From positions 30,380 through 94,379 of the forward strand of contig JAIPDI010000018.1 of NCBI GenBank assembly GCA_021737785.1: a DNA stretch of 64,000 bases, given 5' to 3'. The notes beneath the pieces are model-generated. The model was not told the DNA's origin and made no database searches. It saw only the letters and a list, made by a program, of their open reading frames with translations. The translations under genes and the position numbers were made by a program. How positions within the stretch are numbered: the first letter of the stretch is position 1; the number at the start of each line of letters is the position of its first letter. Of this stretch, positions 1 through 9,724 are shown piece by piece. Source of the DNA: Deltaproteobacteria bacterium (GTDB lineage: Bacteria; Desulfobacterota; DSM-4660; Desulfatiglandales; Desulfatiglandaceae).

Positions 1-278
1 GGAAGATGGTCCGGACCGGAGAGTCTGACGCGGTCATATGCGTGGGCGCGGTGATCAGGGGGGCGACACCCCATTTCGATTATGTGGCGGCCGAGGTATC
101 CAAAGGTATCGCCAGCGTGGCACTGGAGAGTGAAATCCCAGTGACCTTCGGCGTCCTTACCACAGACAACCTCGAACAGGCCATTGAGAGGGCCGGGTCC
201 AAATCCGGAAATAAAGGATTCGAGGCCGCCATGGCCGCCATCGAAATGGTTAACCTCTTCAAGGAATTGCAGAGTTGA
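1..278 (+). CDS. ribH: 6,7-dimethyl-8-ribityllumazine synthase, 3' part
   Basis: This is the C-terminal part of lumazine synthase, which condenses 5-amino-6-ribitylamino-uracil with 3,4-dihydroxybutanone phosphate in the penultimate step of riboflavin synthesis. The reading frame is open to the left edge, so the start lies outside the window. Recognisable family blocks are [15 protein letters not shown] (substrate and phosphate site region), [11 protein letters not shown] and a terminal [17 protein letters not shown] segment. The gene ends 92 bases before nusB, the usual ribH-nusB order. The preceding riboflavin genes are not visible; ribD is 25 kb away on the other strand. Confidence 0.95.
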   Translation, partial: KMVRTGESDAVICVGAVIRGATPHFDYVAAEVSKGIASVALESEIPVTFGVLTTDNLEQAIERAGSKSGNKGFEAAMAAIEMVNLFKELQS

Positions 279-283
279 CAATT

Positions 284-350
284 TGGAGGATTGCGGAATC
301 CAGGCGTCGAACGTAATTCGAAATTCCTAAATTCCCTGAATCCTTGGAAT
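284..350. repeat. Degenerate GGATT/GGAATTC word repeat (copy 1)
   Basis: The ribH-nusB gap is made of short words such as GGATTGCGGAAT, AATTCCTAAATTCCC and TGAATCCTTGGAATTC. Closely related strings occur at 3405-3450, 17208-17236 and 27478-27523 in either orientation. No function is evident; it behaves as a low-complexity dispersed repeat. Confidence 0.5.
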
Positions 351-370
351 TCGCTCTTTGACGGTGAAAT

Positions 371-829
371 ATGGGGAAAAGAAGACGGGCTCGTGAATTG
401 GCTGTCCAGGTTCTGTTTCACCTGGAGTTCAGCCATGATGATCCGTCCGAGGTCTTTGACCTGATTTGTGAGAACTTCGAGGCCTCGGAATCTATCAGAG
501 AGTTCTCAAAGATGCTTGTCTTGGGGGTATGCGGGAAAAAGGAGAGCCTGGACAAAACCATCAGTCAGGCATCCAAGAACTGGCGTATTGACCGTATGGC
601 GCGGCTGGATCGATCCATACTGAGGCTGGCAGCCTTTGAAATCCTGTTTGTCCCTGAAATCCCCGCAAGGGTCTCGCTTGATGAGGCCGTGGAGATCGGA
701 AAAAAGTTCGGAAGCGAAGATTCGGGGAGATATATCAACGGCGTATTGGATAATATCTACAATACCCTAATAAATGAAGAATGCAACGACACTGAGACTA
801 CAGAAGGCGTGACAGAAGATGAAATATAA
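371..829 (+). CDS. nusB: Transcription antitermination factor NusB
   Basis: NusB (152 residues, normal length) binds boxA RNA with ribosomal protein S10 and supports antitermination on rRNA operons. The basic start [19 protein letters not shown] and the later [21 protein letters not shown] and [23 protein letters not shown] blocks are diagnostic of the all-helical NusB fold. The ATG at 371 is the only reasonable start, although its ribosome binding site is weak. The C-terminal 11 bases overlap leuS, so the two are probably translationally coupled. The acidic tail after about residue 135 is typical and variable. Confidence 0.97.
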   Translation: MGKRRRARELAVQVLFHLEFSHDDPSEVFDLICENFEASESIREFSKMLVLGVCGKKESLDKTISQASKNWRIDRMARLDRSILRLAAFEILFVPEIPARVSLDEAVEIGKKFGSEDSGRYINGVLDNIYNTLINEECNDTETTEGVTEDEI

Positions 830-3395
830 CCCGCAAGAGATAGAGCTTAAATGGCAGTCAAATTGGGAAAAAAATAAAACATTCAAATCTATAGATGATA
901 TCTCTAAACCAAAATATTACCTTTTGGAGATGTTTCCCTATCCCTCCGGGAAAATTCATATCGGGCATGTGCGCAATTATACCATCGGTGACGTGGTGGC
1001 CAGATATCAACGGATGTGCGGAAAAAATGTCCTCCATCCGATGGGATGGGATGCCTTTGGCATGCCTGCGGAAAACGCGGCCATAGAAAATAAGACCCAT
1101 CCTGCCCAATGGACTTACGACAATATCGCTGCCATGAAAGTCCAGCTTAAGCGGATGGGCTTCAGCTATGACTGGGACCGGGAACTGGCCACCTGCGATC
1201 CTGAATATTATCGATGGGAGCAGTTGGTGTTTCTGAGAATGTACCAGGAGGGTTTGGCCTATAAGAAGAAGACCTTTGTCAACTGGTGCAACAAATGTCA
1301 GACGGTGCTGGCCAACGAGCAGGTTGAAGATGGATGTTGCTGGCGTCATCCGGACGTGGAAGTCAGCATAAAAGAGATGGACAGCTGGTTTCTCAAGATA
1401 ACGCACTATGCCGATGAAATCCTGGAGTATTGCGAAAAGCTCCCAGGATGGCCCGACCGGGTGCTCACCATGCAGCGGAACTGGATCGGAAAGAGTTATG
1501 GCGCCATCATCCGGTTTCCCCTGGCAGGTTCGGAGGAAGTCATCGAGGTCTTCACCACCCGACAGGATACGGTGTTCGGAGCGACGTTTATGTGTCTGGC
1601 CCCGGAACATCCGTTGGTCCAGGAGATCATAAAAGGACGCCCCGAAGAAGGTGAGGTGCTTAAGTTTGTTGAACATACGCTCAAGATGGACACCTTTATG
1701 CGCACAGCGGACTTTACGGTGAAAGAGGGGGCCTTTACCGGTAGGTATTGTATGAATTCGGTGACCGGTGAGGAGATTCCGATCTTTGTGGCCAATTTCG
1801 TTCTCTTTGATTACGGAACCGGCGCGATTATGGCGGTCCCTGCCCATGATCAGAGGGACTTTGAATTCGCCGGAAAATACGGTTTGAAGCTCAGGGTGGT
1901 GATTCAACCGGTCGATGGAAGTCTCGATGAAAATGCCATGACAGAGGCCTACGTAGGGGAGGGGACCCTGGTCAACTCGGGTCCATTCAACGGTCAACGA
2001 AACCTGGATGCCCTGGACAGCATCGCCGATTATCTGGAATCCAGGGGTGCGGGACACAAGACCGTGAATTTCAGGCTGAGAGACTGGGGGATCTCCAGAC
2101 AACGATACTGGGGGGCCCCCATCCCAATCATTTATTGCGAGAAATGCGGCACGGTTCCGGTTCCTGAAGCGGATCTCCCGGTGGTGCTCCCTCTGGCGCT
2201 GGATATGAGACCGAATGGTGGATCCCCCCTCCCTCTTGAACCCTCCTTTTTCGAGACGACCTGCCCAAACTGCAACGGAAAGGCGCGACGTGAAACAGAT
2301 ACCATGGATACCTTTGTGGAGTCTTCCTGGTATTTCGACCGATACACCTGCCCGCGCTATGATAAAGGCCCCCTGGATCCAGAAAAGGTGGATTACTGGA
2401 TGCCCGTGGATCAATATATCGGGGGGATCGAGCACGCCATACTCCACCTTCTCTACTCCCGTTTCTATACCAGGGTCCTGAGGGACTTTGGGTATCTGAA
2501 GGTCAGCGAACCCTTTACCAACCTGTTGACGCAGGGGATGGTCTGCAAAGAGACCGAGGAGTGTCCGGAGCATGGCTACCTTTATCCCTCAGAGGTCAAG
2601 GATGGCAGGTGCGGTTATTGCCGGGCAGAGGTGATACGGGGCAACACGGTAAAAATGTCCAAGTCCAAGAAGAATGTGGTCGATCCACAGGAGCTGATTG
2701 ACCAGTATGGGGCCGATACGGTCCGGGCATTCTGCCTCTTTGCTTCGCCCCCGGACAAGGACCTGGAGTGGAGCGACCAGGGCGTCGAGGGGTCCTACCG
2801 GTTCCTGAATCGAATCTGGCGGTTGGTGACGCTTCATCTTGGAAACGTGTCGGAAGTTTCTGCATATGCGGGAGGGGAAATCCTGGAGGGACAACTCAGG
2901 GCCTTACACCGAAAAACCCACGAGACCATAAAGAAGGTGACGGGCGACATAGAAAACCGGTTCCATTTTAATACGGCCATCTCCGCAGTCATGGAGCTGG
3001 TGAATGATATGAATCAGTTGCTGAACAGTAACGAACAAAAGGATGCCGTCGCCTGGTCGGTGGTCAGGGAGGCCATAGAGGCGACCGTGGTGCTGCTGTC
3101 CCCGGTGGCGCCCCACATCACCGAAGAACTGTGGGGGATGTTGGGCCATGACACCCCCCTGATCGAGGTCCCCTGGCCGGTCTGCAATGAGGCAGCATTG
3201 GTGGCTGAAACCAGACAGGTCGTGCTCCAGGTGAACGGAAAGGTACGCAACCGAATTGAGGTGCCTGCCTCCTATGATGAGAGGGCCATTGAGAAGGCGG
3301 CCCTGACAGACGAAAGGGTCCGGCAGTTTGTCAGCGGAAAAGAGATCAAGAAGGTGATCGTCGTCCAGAAAAAACTGGTAAATGTGGTGGCATAG
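819..3395 (+). CDS. leuS: Leucyl-tRNA synthetase
   Basis: This class I synthetase charges tRNA-Leu in the cytoplasm. It has 858 residues, the normal bacterial length. The HIGH motif is at about residues 47-50 (within [13 protein letters not shown]) and KMSKS is at about 612-616. The CP1 editing insert lies between them, including the TTRQDTVFG editing block near residue 245. Cysteine pairs (WCNKC near 155-160, CEKC and CPNC near 445-490) suggest zinc-binding loops in the connecting peptides. The start overlaps nusB. The gene is followed by lptE, holA and rpsT/murJ, an order often kept in Desulfobacterota. Confidence 0.98.
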   Translation: MKYNPQEIELKWQSNWEKNKTFKSIDDISKPKYYLLEMFPYPSGKIHIGHVRNYTIGDVVARYQRMCGKNVLHPMGWDAFGMPAENAAIENKTHPAQWTYDNIAAMKVQLKRMGFSYDWDRELATCDPEYYRWEQLVFLRMYQEGLAYKKKTFVNWCNKCQTVLANEQVEDGCCWRHPDVEVSIKEMDSWFLKITHYADEILEYCEKLPGWPDRVLTMQRNWIGKSYGAIIRFPLAGSEEVIEVFTTRQDTVFGATFMCLAPEHPLVQEIIKGRPEEGEVLKFVEHTLKMDTFMRTADFTVKEGAFTGRYCMNSVTGEEIPIFVANFVLFDYGTGAIMAVPAHDQRDFEFAGKYGLKLRVVIQPVDGSLDENAMTEAYVGEGTLVNSGPFNGQRNLDALDSIADYLESRGAGHKTVNFRLRDWGISRQRYWGAPIPIIYCEKCGTVPVPEADLPVVLPLALDMRPNGGSPLPLEPSFFETTCPNCNGKARRETDTMDTFVESSWYFDRYTCPRYDKGPLDPEKVDYWMPVDQYIGGIEHAILHLLYSRFYTRVLRDFGYLKVSEPFTNLLTQGMVCKETEECPEHGYLYPSEVKDGRCGYCRAEVIRGNTVKMSKSKKNVVDPQELIDQYGADTVRAFCLFASPPDKDLEWSDQGVEGSYRFLNRIWRLVTLHLGNVSEVSAYAGGEILEGQLRALHRKTHETIKKVTGDIENRFHFNTAISAVMELVNDMNQLLNSNEQKDAVAWSVVREAIEATVVLLSPVAPHITEELWGMLGHDTPLIEVPWPVCNEAALVAETRQVVLQVNGKVRNRIEVPASYDERAIEKAALTDERVRQFVSGKEIKKVIVVQKKLVNVVA

Positions 3396-3404
3396 GAATA
3401 TGGC

Positions 3405-3450
3405 TGCAGGGAGTTATGGATTTGGAGATTCAGAAATTGGGGGAGGGTTG
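3405..3450. repeat. Degenerate GGATT/GGAATTC word repeat (copy 2)
   Basis: The leuS-lptE gap reads as words GGATTTGGAGATTCAG and AAATTGGGGGAGG, resembling copies at 284, 17208 and 27478. Its presence inside the 5' extension of the lptE frame argues that lptE begins at the TTG at its right edge rather than upstream. Confidence 0.4.
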
Positions 3451-3999
3451 AAGCGCAATCCTGTTTGCAGTTCACATATCATCGTTCAAGTCGTTATACT
3501 CCTGTCCTTCCTCTGGATGTCCGGATGCGGATATCAGCTCCAGGCCACGAAACAGCCCAAAGGGATGAGTATCCCGAGTCTGGCCATCCCCCTTATGGCA
3601 AGCCCCTCGTCGTCCCTCGGTTTTGAGGGCGACTTCACCATGATGATCCGAAAGGAATTTGTCAGCCAGTCCCAGATTCCTCTGGTTTCAAGGGACCGGG
3701 CAGCATTCGTCCTTATCGGAAATGTGAGCGACATCACCACCGAACCCCTCAGCTACAGGGTCACCGACGGTACATTTGAAGTAACCAGTTCCCGCTGGCT
3801 CAGAATCAGACTCTCAGCCAGGCTGCTGAACAGGACCACCGGAGAGATCGTATGGAATGAAGAGGCCATGGATGAAAAGGCCGCCTTTACCGTTGATTCC
3901 GACCCGTTGAGGACACGGTATAATCAGAGGAAGGCCGCCAGAAGGATCGCCCAATTACTGGCCGAAAGAATCTACCTGCGGACCATGGAACGATTCTGA
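3448..3999 (+). CDS. lptE: LPS assembly lipoprotein LptE-like
   Basis: This is a probable outer-membrane lipoprotein of the LptD/LptE complex that inserts lipopolysaccharide. From a TTG at 3448 it has a short basic n-region (KRNP), a hydrophobic stretch (IIVQVVILLSFLW) and a lipobox ending MSGC, then GYQLQ as in LptE. The mature part shows the FEGDFTMMIRKEF...RTTGEIVWNEEA pattern of the family. The frame is open back to 3382, overlapping leuS, but that extension would put 22 odd residues before the signal peptide and lies in a repeat. Its last base is shared with the holA ATG, and lptE-holA adjacency supports the call. Confidence 0.85.
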   Translation: MKRNPVCSSHIIVQVVILLSFLWMSGCGYQLQATKQPKGMSIPSLAIPLMASPSSSLGFEGDFTMMIRKEFVSQSQIPLVSRDRAAFVLIGNVSDITTEPLSYRVTDGTFEVTSSRWLRIRLSARLLNRTTGEIVWNEEAMDEKAAFTVDSDPLRTRYNQRKAARRIAQLLAERIYLRTMERF

Positions 4000-4997
4000 T
4001 GGCAGCAGATCTCTCCCCCGACCAGATACTGGACCTGTTGAAACGCCGCCAGTTGGGCAAGGTGTATCTCTTCTACGGCCCCGGAGAATTTCAGATTGAA
4101 AAGATATTGGGCGACGTTAGTAAAGCCCTTATTCCCGAACCAGCCCGGGATTTCAACTTTCAGACCTTTTATGGCAGCGATACCACAATCCCCGCAGATA
4201 TCACTGATGCGGCCTGCTCGCTCCCGTTTTTGTCTCCAAAACGTCTCATCATTGTCAGGCGGACTGAAAACATCCCGGGATCGGCGCTTGAATCCTTAAC
4301 CCCTTACATAGAAAACCCCGTAAAAACCACTTGCCTGATATTTATATCTTCAAGAACCGATTTCAGGAAAGACTTCTATAAGAAGATCAGAGCGGCCGGC
4401 GGTGCCGTGCATTTCAAGGAGCTGTATGACAGGCAGGTGATCCCCTGGATAAAACGGTTTGCCGGCGAACTGGGGTTGAATATCACAGAAGAGGGATGTG
4501 TTTACCTGCAGGCCATTGTCGGAAACCGGTTACGGGATCTGTATACTGAGATGGAGAAGCTCTATCTCCGCCATGGGAACACGCCGGTGGGCGCGTCCGA
4601 AATCAGGAAACTCGCCATCAACACCCGTATCTATACGATCTTTGAATTAATGGATGAGGTATCGCTCAGAAGACGCGCAAAATCCCTTGCAATTCTGAAC
4701 AGGTACTTGGAAGAGGAGGGTCGGGATGCCGTATTCGGAATCATCGGGATGCTGAACCGGCAGATTCGTCTGATTATCCAGGCAAAATCCGTCATGGACA
4801 AGGGCGGAAGGCCCGCTGATGTGGCCAAACGGCTTCAGATCCAACCCTTTCTGGCGAACAAGGTACTTCAGCAGGCCCACAACTGGCGCATCGATGATCT
4901 TGAACGTGCCTTAGACCTGCTCTGCCAGGCCGACAGGCATCTGAAGTCGGGCTCTCAGCCTCGCCTGATGCTCGAACACCTGCTCCTGTCCTTCTAG
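3999..4997 (+). CDS. holA: DNA polymerase III subunit delta
   Basis: HolA is the delta subunit of the clamp loader, opening the beta clamp. It has 332 residues, normal for the family. The N-terminal half has the degenerate RecA-like fold (GKVYLFYGPGEFQIEKIL without an intact Walker A), followed by the LPFLSPKRLIIVRR beta-strand region. The C-terminal collar domain includes IFELMDEVSLRRRAKSLAILNRYLEEEG and the ending QPRLMLEHLLLSF. The start ATG overlaps the lptE stop by one base. The neighbour rpsT on the other strand is the usual holA companion. Confidence 0.95.
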   Translation: MAADLSPDQILDLLKRRQLGKVYLFYGPGEFQIEKILGDVSKALIPEPARDFNFQTFYGSDTTIPADITDAACSLPFLSPKRLIIVRRTENIPGSALESLTPYIENPVKTTCLIFISSRTDFRKDFYKKIRAAGGAVHFKELYDRQVIPWIKRFAGELGLNITEEGCVYLQAIVGNRLRDLYTEMEKLYLRHGNTPVGASEIRKLAINTRIYTIFELMDEVSLRRRAKSLAILNRYLEEEGRDAVFGIIGMLNRQIRLIIQAKSVMDKGGRPADVAKRLQIQPFLANKVLQQAHNWRIDDLERALDLLCQADRHLKSGSQPRLMLEHLLLSF

Positions 4998-5023
4998 GAA
5001 GAGCCGGGTACCGCGGAGGAGAG

Positions 5024-5299
5024 TTATCCTTCGGAAGCGGCAAGCCGTCGGATCCCGCGCGCGAGACGGGAGATCTTTCGGAATGCCTGGTTTTTGTGAA
5101 TAACACCTTTGGAAGCGGTCTTCTGGAGGACGGAAACAGCCTCCTTGAAGCTCTGTTGGGCCTGCTCTGCCGAATTGGCAGCGATGGCGGTTCTAACCTC
5201 CTTAACCGCCTTTTTAACCCTTGTCTTGTAACCCTTGTTTCTGACTCTCTTGACCTCGTTCTGTCGTGCCCTTTTGAGCGCTGATGGATGGTTTGCCAA
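5024..5299 (-). CDS. rpsT: 30S ribosomal protein bS20
   Basis: This is ribosomal protein S20 (91 residues), a helical bundle at the base of the 30S body. The sequence ANHPSALKRARQNE at the start, the very basic helices and KTASKGVIHKNQAFRKISRLAR at the end are canonical. Translation begins at a TTG codon with a GAGGAG-type Shine-Dalgarno sequence about seven bases upstream. A UUG start is also known for E. coli rpsT, where it contributes to autoregulation, so it may be functional here. It is convergent with holA and divergent from murJ. Confidence 0.97.
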   Translation of the reverse strand: MANHPSALKRARQNEVKRVRNKGYKTRVKKAVKEVRTAIAANSAEQAQQSFKEAVSVLQKTASKGVIHKNQAFRKISRLARGIRRLAASEG

Positions 5300-5407
5300 A
5301 TCCGGATCTCCTCATGTGATAGTTTTATGGGTGGTACATAAGCGACTGTTACCGCTGCTGTTTCATTTCAGCAACCGAATTAATAAATTTAAAAGAAGTT
5401 GGCTTTA

Positions 5408-7027
5408 ATGTCAAGAAAATTTTCAACGGTCCCAAAACCATCAAATTCCGAAAACAGGAAACTGGGTTACGCCGCCGGGGTCGTCAGCTTTTTTACCTTT
5501 CTGAGCCGTATACTCGGTCTGGTCCGGGATATGGTCATCGCAGGTCTTTTTGGCTCCGGGCTGGCCGCGGACGCATTTTTCGTTGCATTCCGCATCCCCA
5601 ATCTTCTAAGGCGTCTGTTTGCAGAGGGATCTCTCACCATTGCCTTCATCCCGATCTTTACGGAGTATCTCACTCTCAAGACAAGAAAGGATGCCTTTGA
5701 CCTGGCAAGGGTGGTACTGACCCTTCTATCCATCCTCCTGGCCTTGGTGACCGTTCTCGGCATCTTGTTTTCCCCGTGGATCGTGCGTGTTCAGGCATTT
5801 GGTTTCGGGGGTTCCGGTATTAAATATGATCTGACCGTTCTTCTTACCCGGATCATGTTTCCCTATATCTTTTTTATCAGCCTGGTGGCCTTTTTTATGG
5901 GGGTCCTCAATTCTCTCAGGCGGTTTGCAGCGCCGGCCGCCGCCCCTATTTTATTGAATGTGGGCATCATCGCCGCGGCATATCTGATCTCCCCCCATTG
6001 TGCCGCTCCCATTGTGGGCATTGCCATCGGGGTGCTGATCGGCGGAGCCCTCCAGGTAGGCCTGCAGATCCCATCGGTCATCAGAGAAGGCCTCATCTTA
6101 CTTCCCAAATGGAACCCCGCCCATCCTGCGCTCAAAAGGATCGGCTTTCTCATGCTCCCGGCGATTTTCGGTTCTGCCGTCTACCAGGTGAATCAGTTCA
6201 TGGGAACATTGCTGGCCACATTTCTTGAGGAAGGAAGCGTTTCATGGCTCTATTATGCGGATCGACTGGTTCAATTTCCCCTAGGGATTTTTGCCATCGC
6301 CATCAGTACGGCCGCACTTCCCTCCCTTTCCACGGAAGCAGCCAAAAATGATCTTGTCCAGTTTCAAAGCACCCTTAATCACGCCCTTTGCCTGGTTTTT
6401 TTTATTACCTTCCCCTCGATGGCGGGACTGATGGTCTTAGGCGAACCGCTGGTTCAGCTTCTATTCGAAAGAGGCGCTTTTGATTCACACGCATCCATAA
6501 TGACAGCTCGCGCACTCTTGTATTATACCGTGGGTCTCTGGGCATTTTCCGGGGTCAGGGTGATGGTGTCCGCATTTTATGCCCTTCAGGACACAAAGAC
6601 GCCGGTAAAGGTGGCGACCGTCGCCCTGGCGCTCAACTTGGCATTAAGTCTGTTGCTGATGGGACCTCTAAAGCACGGGGGCCTGGCCCTGGCCCTTTCC
6701 CTTGCGTCATCTGTTCAGTTTTGCCTTTTGATTTTTCTATTAAAGAGAAGAGGTTCAATTATAAACATCAAGCCGGTTATTATATCTTCAGCCAAATCCG
6801 CCCTGGCCGCCGCCCTGATGGGCGTTGGAGTGTATGGGTGTTTTTCCAGGTGGCTGACCATTGATCCCGAAACAGGGGTATCCAGTATGGGTATCCACCT
6901 GGCCGCCCTTATCGTGATCGGTATCATCATCTACTTCGGGGCCGCCCGCGTCTTGGGCTGCAACGAGATCCGCTCAATCCGGTACATGCTTTGGCGAAAG
7001 CGCACAAAGCGTCGAAGCGCCGGATAA
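5408..7027 (+). CDS. murJ: Lipid II flippase MurJ
   Basis: MurJ (MviN, 539 residues) is an inner-membrane MOP-superfamily transporter that flips lipid II for peptidoglycan synthesis. Many hydrophobic segments consistent with about 14 helices are present. Family blocks include FFTFLSRILGLVRDMVIAGLFG near the N-terminus and DAFFVAFRIPNLLRRLFAEGS, with the conserved arginines. The ATG at 5408 lies nine bases after a GAAG sequence; a TTG three codons upstream is possible. The stop is one base before the ParB-like gene, suggesting cotranscription. Confidence 0.96.
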   Translation: MSRKFSTVPKPSNSENRKLGYAAGVVSFFTFLSRILGLVRDMVIAGLFGSGLAADAFFVAFRIPNLLRRLFAEGSLTIAFIPIFTEYLTLKTRKDAFDLARVVLTLLSILLALVTVLGILFSPWIVRVQAFGFGGSGIKYDLTVLLTRIMFPYIFFISLVAFFMGVLNSLRRFAAPAAAPILLNVGIIAAAYLISPHCAAPIVGIAIGVLIGGALQVGLQIPSVIREGLILLPKWNPAHPALKRIGFLMLPAIFGSAVYQVNQFMGTLLATFLEEGSVSWLYYADRLVQFPLGIFAIAISTAALPSLSTEAAKNDLVQFQSTLNHALCLVFFITFPSMAGLMVLGEPLVQLLFERGAFDSHASIMTARALLYYTVGLWAFSGVRVMVSAFYALQDTKTPVKVATVALALNLALSLLLMGPLKHGGLALALSLASSVQFCLLIFLLKRRGSIINIKPVIISSAKSALAAALMGVGVYGCFSRWLTIDPETGVSSMGIHLAALIVIGIIIYFGAARVLGCNEIRSIRYMLWRKRTKRRSAG

Positions 7028-7028
7028 G

Positions 7029-8039
7029 ATGCCACTCAGGAGCAACATGGTTATCCCAGAAAAGATGGAGACGGTGTCCCGGCAGATCGCCCTGAAGGAC
7101 ATTGATGATTCGCCGGGTCCCTATTGCATGAGTTTCGGGGTCGATCTGGAACCCCTGGCCCGGTCTATCCGGGAGATCGGCCTCGTTAACCCGCCCATAC
7201 TCAAAAGAGAGCGGGAAGGGTTGACCGTTGTTACCGGCTACCGAAGGATTATGGCACTGAAGGAACTGAAGGCTGAGACGGCCGCAAGCAGAATTATTTC
7301 CGGGCGTGACAACCTCCGGCCCCTCGAATGCCTTCTCTTGAATCTCCATGACAATCTGGCCACAAGACACCTGAATGATGTGGAAAAAGGGATGGTCCTC
7401 AGTCGGCTTGAGGCATGGGTGCCCACGAAAGAACTTGTAGAACGCTACATGCCTTTGCTGGGACTTCGATCCCGGGAGGAAGATCTTCACTTTCTCATTG
7501 AAATGGAAAGGGAATTCGACACACCGGTCAAGACGTTTATTTCAGAGGGGAGGCTCTCATGGCAGGCCGTGAAGATGCTCTCAAGAATCGATGCCGCATC
7601 CAGGTCAGCCATCTTGAAATGGATTTCAAAGCTAAGGCTGAACATTAATCAACAATCACAATTCATTGATTACCTTGTCGATTTATCATTTATTGAAAAC
7701 AAAAGTATTCCCCACATATTGGGGGAGAAAGGGCTTAATGGGCCAAGTCCGGACACGCCGGTGAACCGGCCGCAGCAGGCAAAGGCCGTGCTCAACACGC
7801 TGAAGGCCCGGCGTAATCCGTTGATCGTCCGGGCTGAAAAACAATTCAAAAAAACCATCTCTGATCTGAATCTGCCGGACGGGATACAGATAAGCGCGCC
7901 CCCTTTTTTTGAGGGAGAGAATTACAGAATGGAGGTAATTTTCAGGGGAGGGGAGGACCTGAAAATCAAGCTCGAAGGCCTTAACCGTATACAGGGCCTG
8001 GGCACGTTGGGCCATCCATGGAGGGAAGATCCCGAATGA
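7029..8039 (+). CDS. ParB-like nuclease-domain protein
   Basis: A 336-residue protein with an N-terminal ParB/Spo0J-type domain at about residues 15-130. The block LARSIREIGLVNPPIL is followed by VVTGYRRIMALKEL, matching the ParB box in which the usual GERR reads GYRR with both arginines kept. The DNLATRHLNDVEKG segment replaces the ENIQR-type motif. Residues 130-230 are helical and may bind DNA; the rest is not recognised. It is not next to parA and overlaps the radical SAM gene by four bases (ATGA), so it is probably not the chromosome-segregation ParB. A role with the SPL-like enzyme is inferred from coupling only. Confidence 0.75.
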   Translation: MPLRSNMVIPEKMETVSRQIALKDIDDSPGPYCMSFGVDLEPLARSIREIGLVNPPILKREREGLTVVTGYRRIMALKELKAETAASRIISGRDNLRPLECLLLNLHDNLATRHLNDVEKGMVLSRLEAWVPTKELVERYMPLLGLRSREEDLHFLIEMEREFDTPVKTFISEGRLSWQAVKMLSRIDAASRSAILKWISKLRLNINQQSQFIDYLVDLSFIENKSIPHILGEKGLNGPSPDTPVNRPQQAKAVLNTLKARRNPLIVRAEKQFKKTISDLNLPDGIQISAPPFFEGENYRMEVIFRGGEDLKIKLEGLNRIQGLGTLGHPWREDPE

Positions 8040-9142
8040 GCGCATTTACCATCAAAAGGATCTTTCAGGATGAGGGTGCATCGGCATATTCTCTGACCCG
8101 GCACATCCTGGCGCAATTTCCAGGTATTCCTGTCAATACAATGACCGGGGGGGCTGATGAGCGCATCACAACTATCGACATGGGGAAGGAAACGCTTTAT
8201 CTGCAGTGTTATAAAGGCGATTTCCTGAAACCCTGCCCAGGAACCCGGGAGTATATCTGCTGTGGATATCAGATCCTCAATCTCGCGGCCAATTGTCCCC
8301 TTGACTGCAGTTATTGTATCCTTCAATCCTATTTTGCCCATCAACCTTTTTTGCGGGTCTTTGTAAACCTGGAAGAAAGACTGGCGGATATGATGGATTT
8401 TATCGAGAGCCAGCCCGGTCAGATATTCAGGATAGGCACGGGCGAGTTCACGGACAGCCTTGCCCTGGACCCGATAACATGTTGGAGCGACATGCTGCTG
8501 CCCAGGTTCTCTGGATTAAAGAATGCGGTTCTGGAACTCAAGACCAAGACGACCCGGATCAGCAGGGTGCTTGCCTCCAGGCACAGAGACCGGATTATCC
8601 TTTCGTGGTCGCTCAACGGCCCCGGGATCTCATCAAGGGAGGAAAAGGGGGCGGCAAGCATCCGGAAGCGAATTGAGGCTGCCAAACAGTGCCAATCAGA
8701 AGGGTTTATCCTGGGATTTCACTTTGACCCCCTTGTCCCGCACCCTGGCTGGAAGGACGATTATGCCAGAACTATCGAGATGTTGGATAGGGAGATCGAC
8801 CCGCGGGGGATTATCTGGATCAGCATGGGTTCTTTCAGATTCATGCCTCCCCTGAAACCGATCATCCGCAAGCGCCACCCGGAATCGGCCGTCCTCGATG
8901 GCGAGTTTATTCTCGGTCTGGATGGAAAAATCCGCTATTTCAAACCCATTCGAATAGAATTGTATGATTTTATGAGGCAACTTCTGGAAACATGGCATCG
9001 GGATCTGGGGCTATATCTCTGTATGGAATCGGATGAGGTATGGCGGTCCAGTATGGGGTGGAGTCCCGGAGACTCGTCCGGCCTTCGAGAATTCTTGGAT
9101 CGACGGGTGGTGAAATTCTTCAGCACCCCACCCCCGAAGTAG
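8036..9142 (+). CDS. Spore photoproduct lyase-like radical SAM protein
   Basis: A 368-residue radical SAM enzyme of the SPL family. The cluster motif CPLDCSYC (CX3CX2C) is preceded by EYICCGYQILNLAAN, as in spore photoproduct lyase, and followed by ILQSYFAH. The barrel pattern RIGTGEFTDSLALD and LELKTKTTR also fits SPL. True SPL repairs the spore thymine dimer; nothing here indicates sporulation, so the substrate is unknown and could be another DNA lesion. The ATG at 8036 has GGAGGGAAG upstream and overlaps the ParB-like stop; an earlier in-frame ATG at 8018 lacks a binding site. Confidence 0.85.
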   Translation: MSAFTIKRIFQDEGASAYSLTRHILAQFPGIPVNTMTGGADERITTIDMGKETLYLQCYKGDFLKPCPGTREYICCGYQILNLAANCPLDCSYCILQSYFAHQPFLRVFVNLEERLADMMDFIESQPGQIFRIGTGEFTDSLALDPITCWSDMLLPRFSGLKNAVLELKTKTTRISRVLASRHRDRIILSWSLNGPGISSREEKGAASIRKRIEAAKQCQSEGFILGFHFDPLVPHPGWKDDYARTIEMLDREIDPRGIIWISMGSFRFMPPLKPIIRKRHPESAVLDGEFILGLDGKIRYFKPIRIELYDFMRQLLETWHRDLGLYLCMESDEVWRSSMGWSPGDSSGLREFLDRRVVKFFSTPPPK

Positions 9143-9298
9143 CGGTAATCCTCTAATGGTTAAGTCTCCTTGGGTCACTATTTCGGTAGCCATTCAAGGG
9201 GATATATGGTAAATGGAAAATTATTGCGCCATTTCCGGCAGGAGTGTACATGACAAGCGACAATAAGCAAACCAGATAAACAAAAGGAGACAAAACAG

Positions 9299-9526
9299 AT
9301 GACATTAAGGGAACAGGTGGAGAGCGCACTTGACAAGGTTCGCCCCTCGCTGCAGGCAGATGGGGGCGACGTGCAATTGGTCGATGTGGAACAGGATGGC
9401 ACGGTCAAAGTGAGATTGACGGGTGCCTGCAAGGGATGTCCCATGTCGCAGATGACCCTCAAAATGGGAATTGAGAAGATCTTGAAACAGAATGTTCCCG
9501 AGGTGACAGGGGTGGAGTCTGTATAA
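9299..9526 (+). CDS. NifU-type iron-sulfur scaffold protein
   Basis: A 75-residue NifU C-terminal-domain protein (Nfu type) that carries a bridging iron-sulfur cluster and hands it to apo-proteins. The LQADGGDVQLVDVE block and the cluster motif GACKGCPMSQMTL (CX2C) are diagnostic. The AAAAGGAG sequence about seven bases upstream of ATG supports the start. It stands alone between the radical SAM gene and hbd; supplying clusters to the many Fe-S enzymes here is plausible but not shown. Confidence 0.95.
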   Translation: MTLREQVESALDKVRPSLQADGGDVQLVDVEQDGTVKVRLTGACKGCPMSQMTLKMGIEKILKQNVPEVTGVESV

Positions 9527-9724
9527 CCGGCAATTCTGCTCAAGGCCTTTCAACCGAATTGCTGCTGTCTTGAGGGATTGTCCTCCATTCGGTGTGCTGG
9601 GTCTGACCAGTTTGCGCATTTGGACCTCACTGCGGGATTGTCAGGCCCGAACGCATCGGTACGATAACATAGGTTGCACGCGGGTTTATTGTTTGTAGAA
9701 ATAGATAATTGAAAAGGAGCGGTT

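Noticed and set aside
858..2573. 571-codon open frame on the minus strand
   Set aside because: Lies entirely antisense to leuS, has no family-like sequence and a histidine/arginine-rich composition typical of a shadow frame.
7029..8039. Chromosome-partition ParB
   Set aside because: No parA, gidA/gidB or parS-like sites adjoin, and the ParB box is altered to GYRR.
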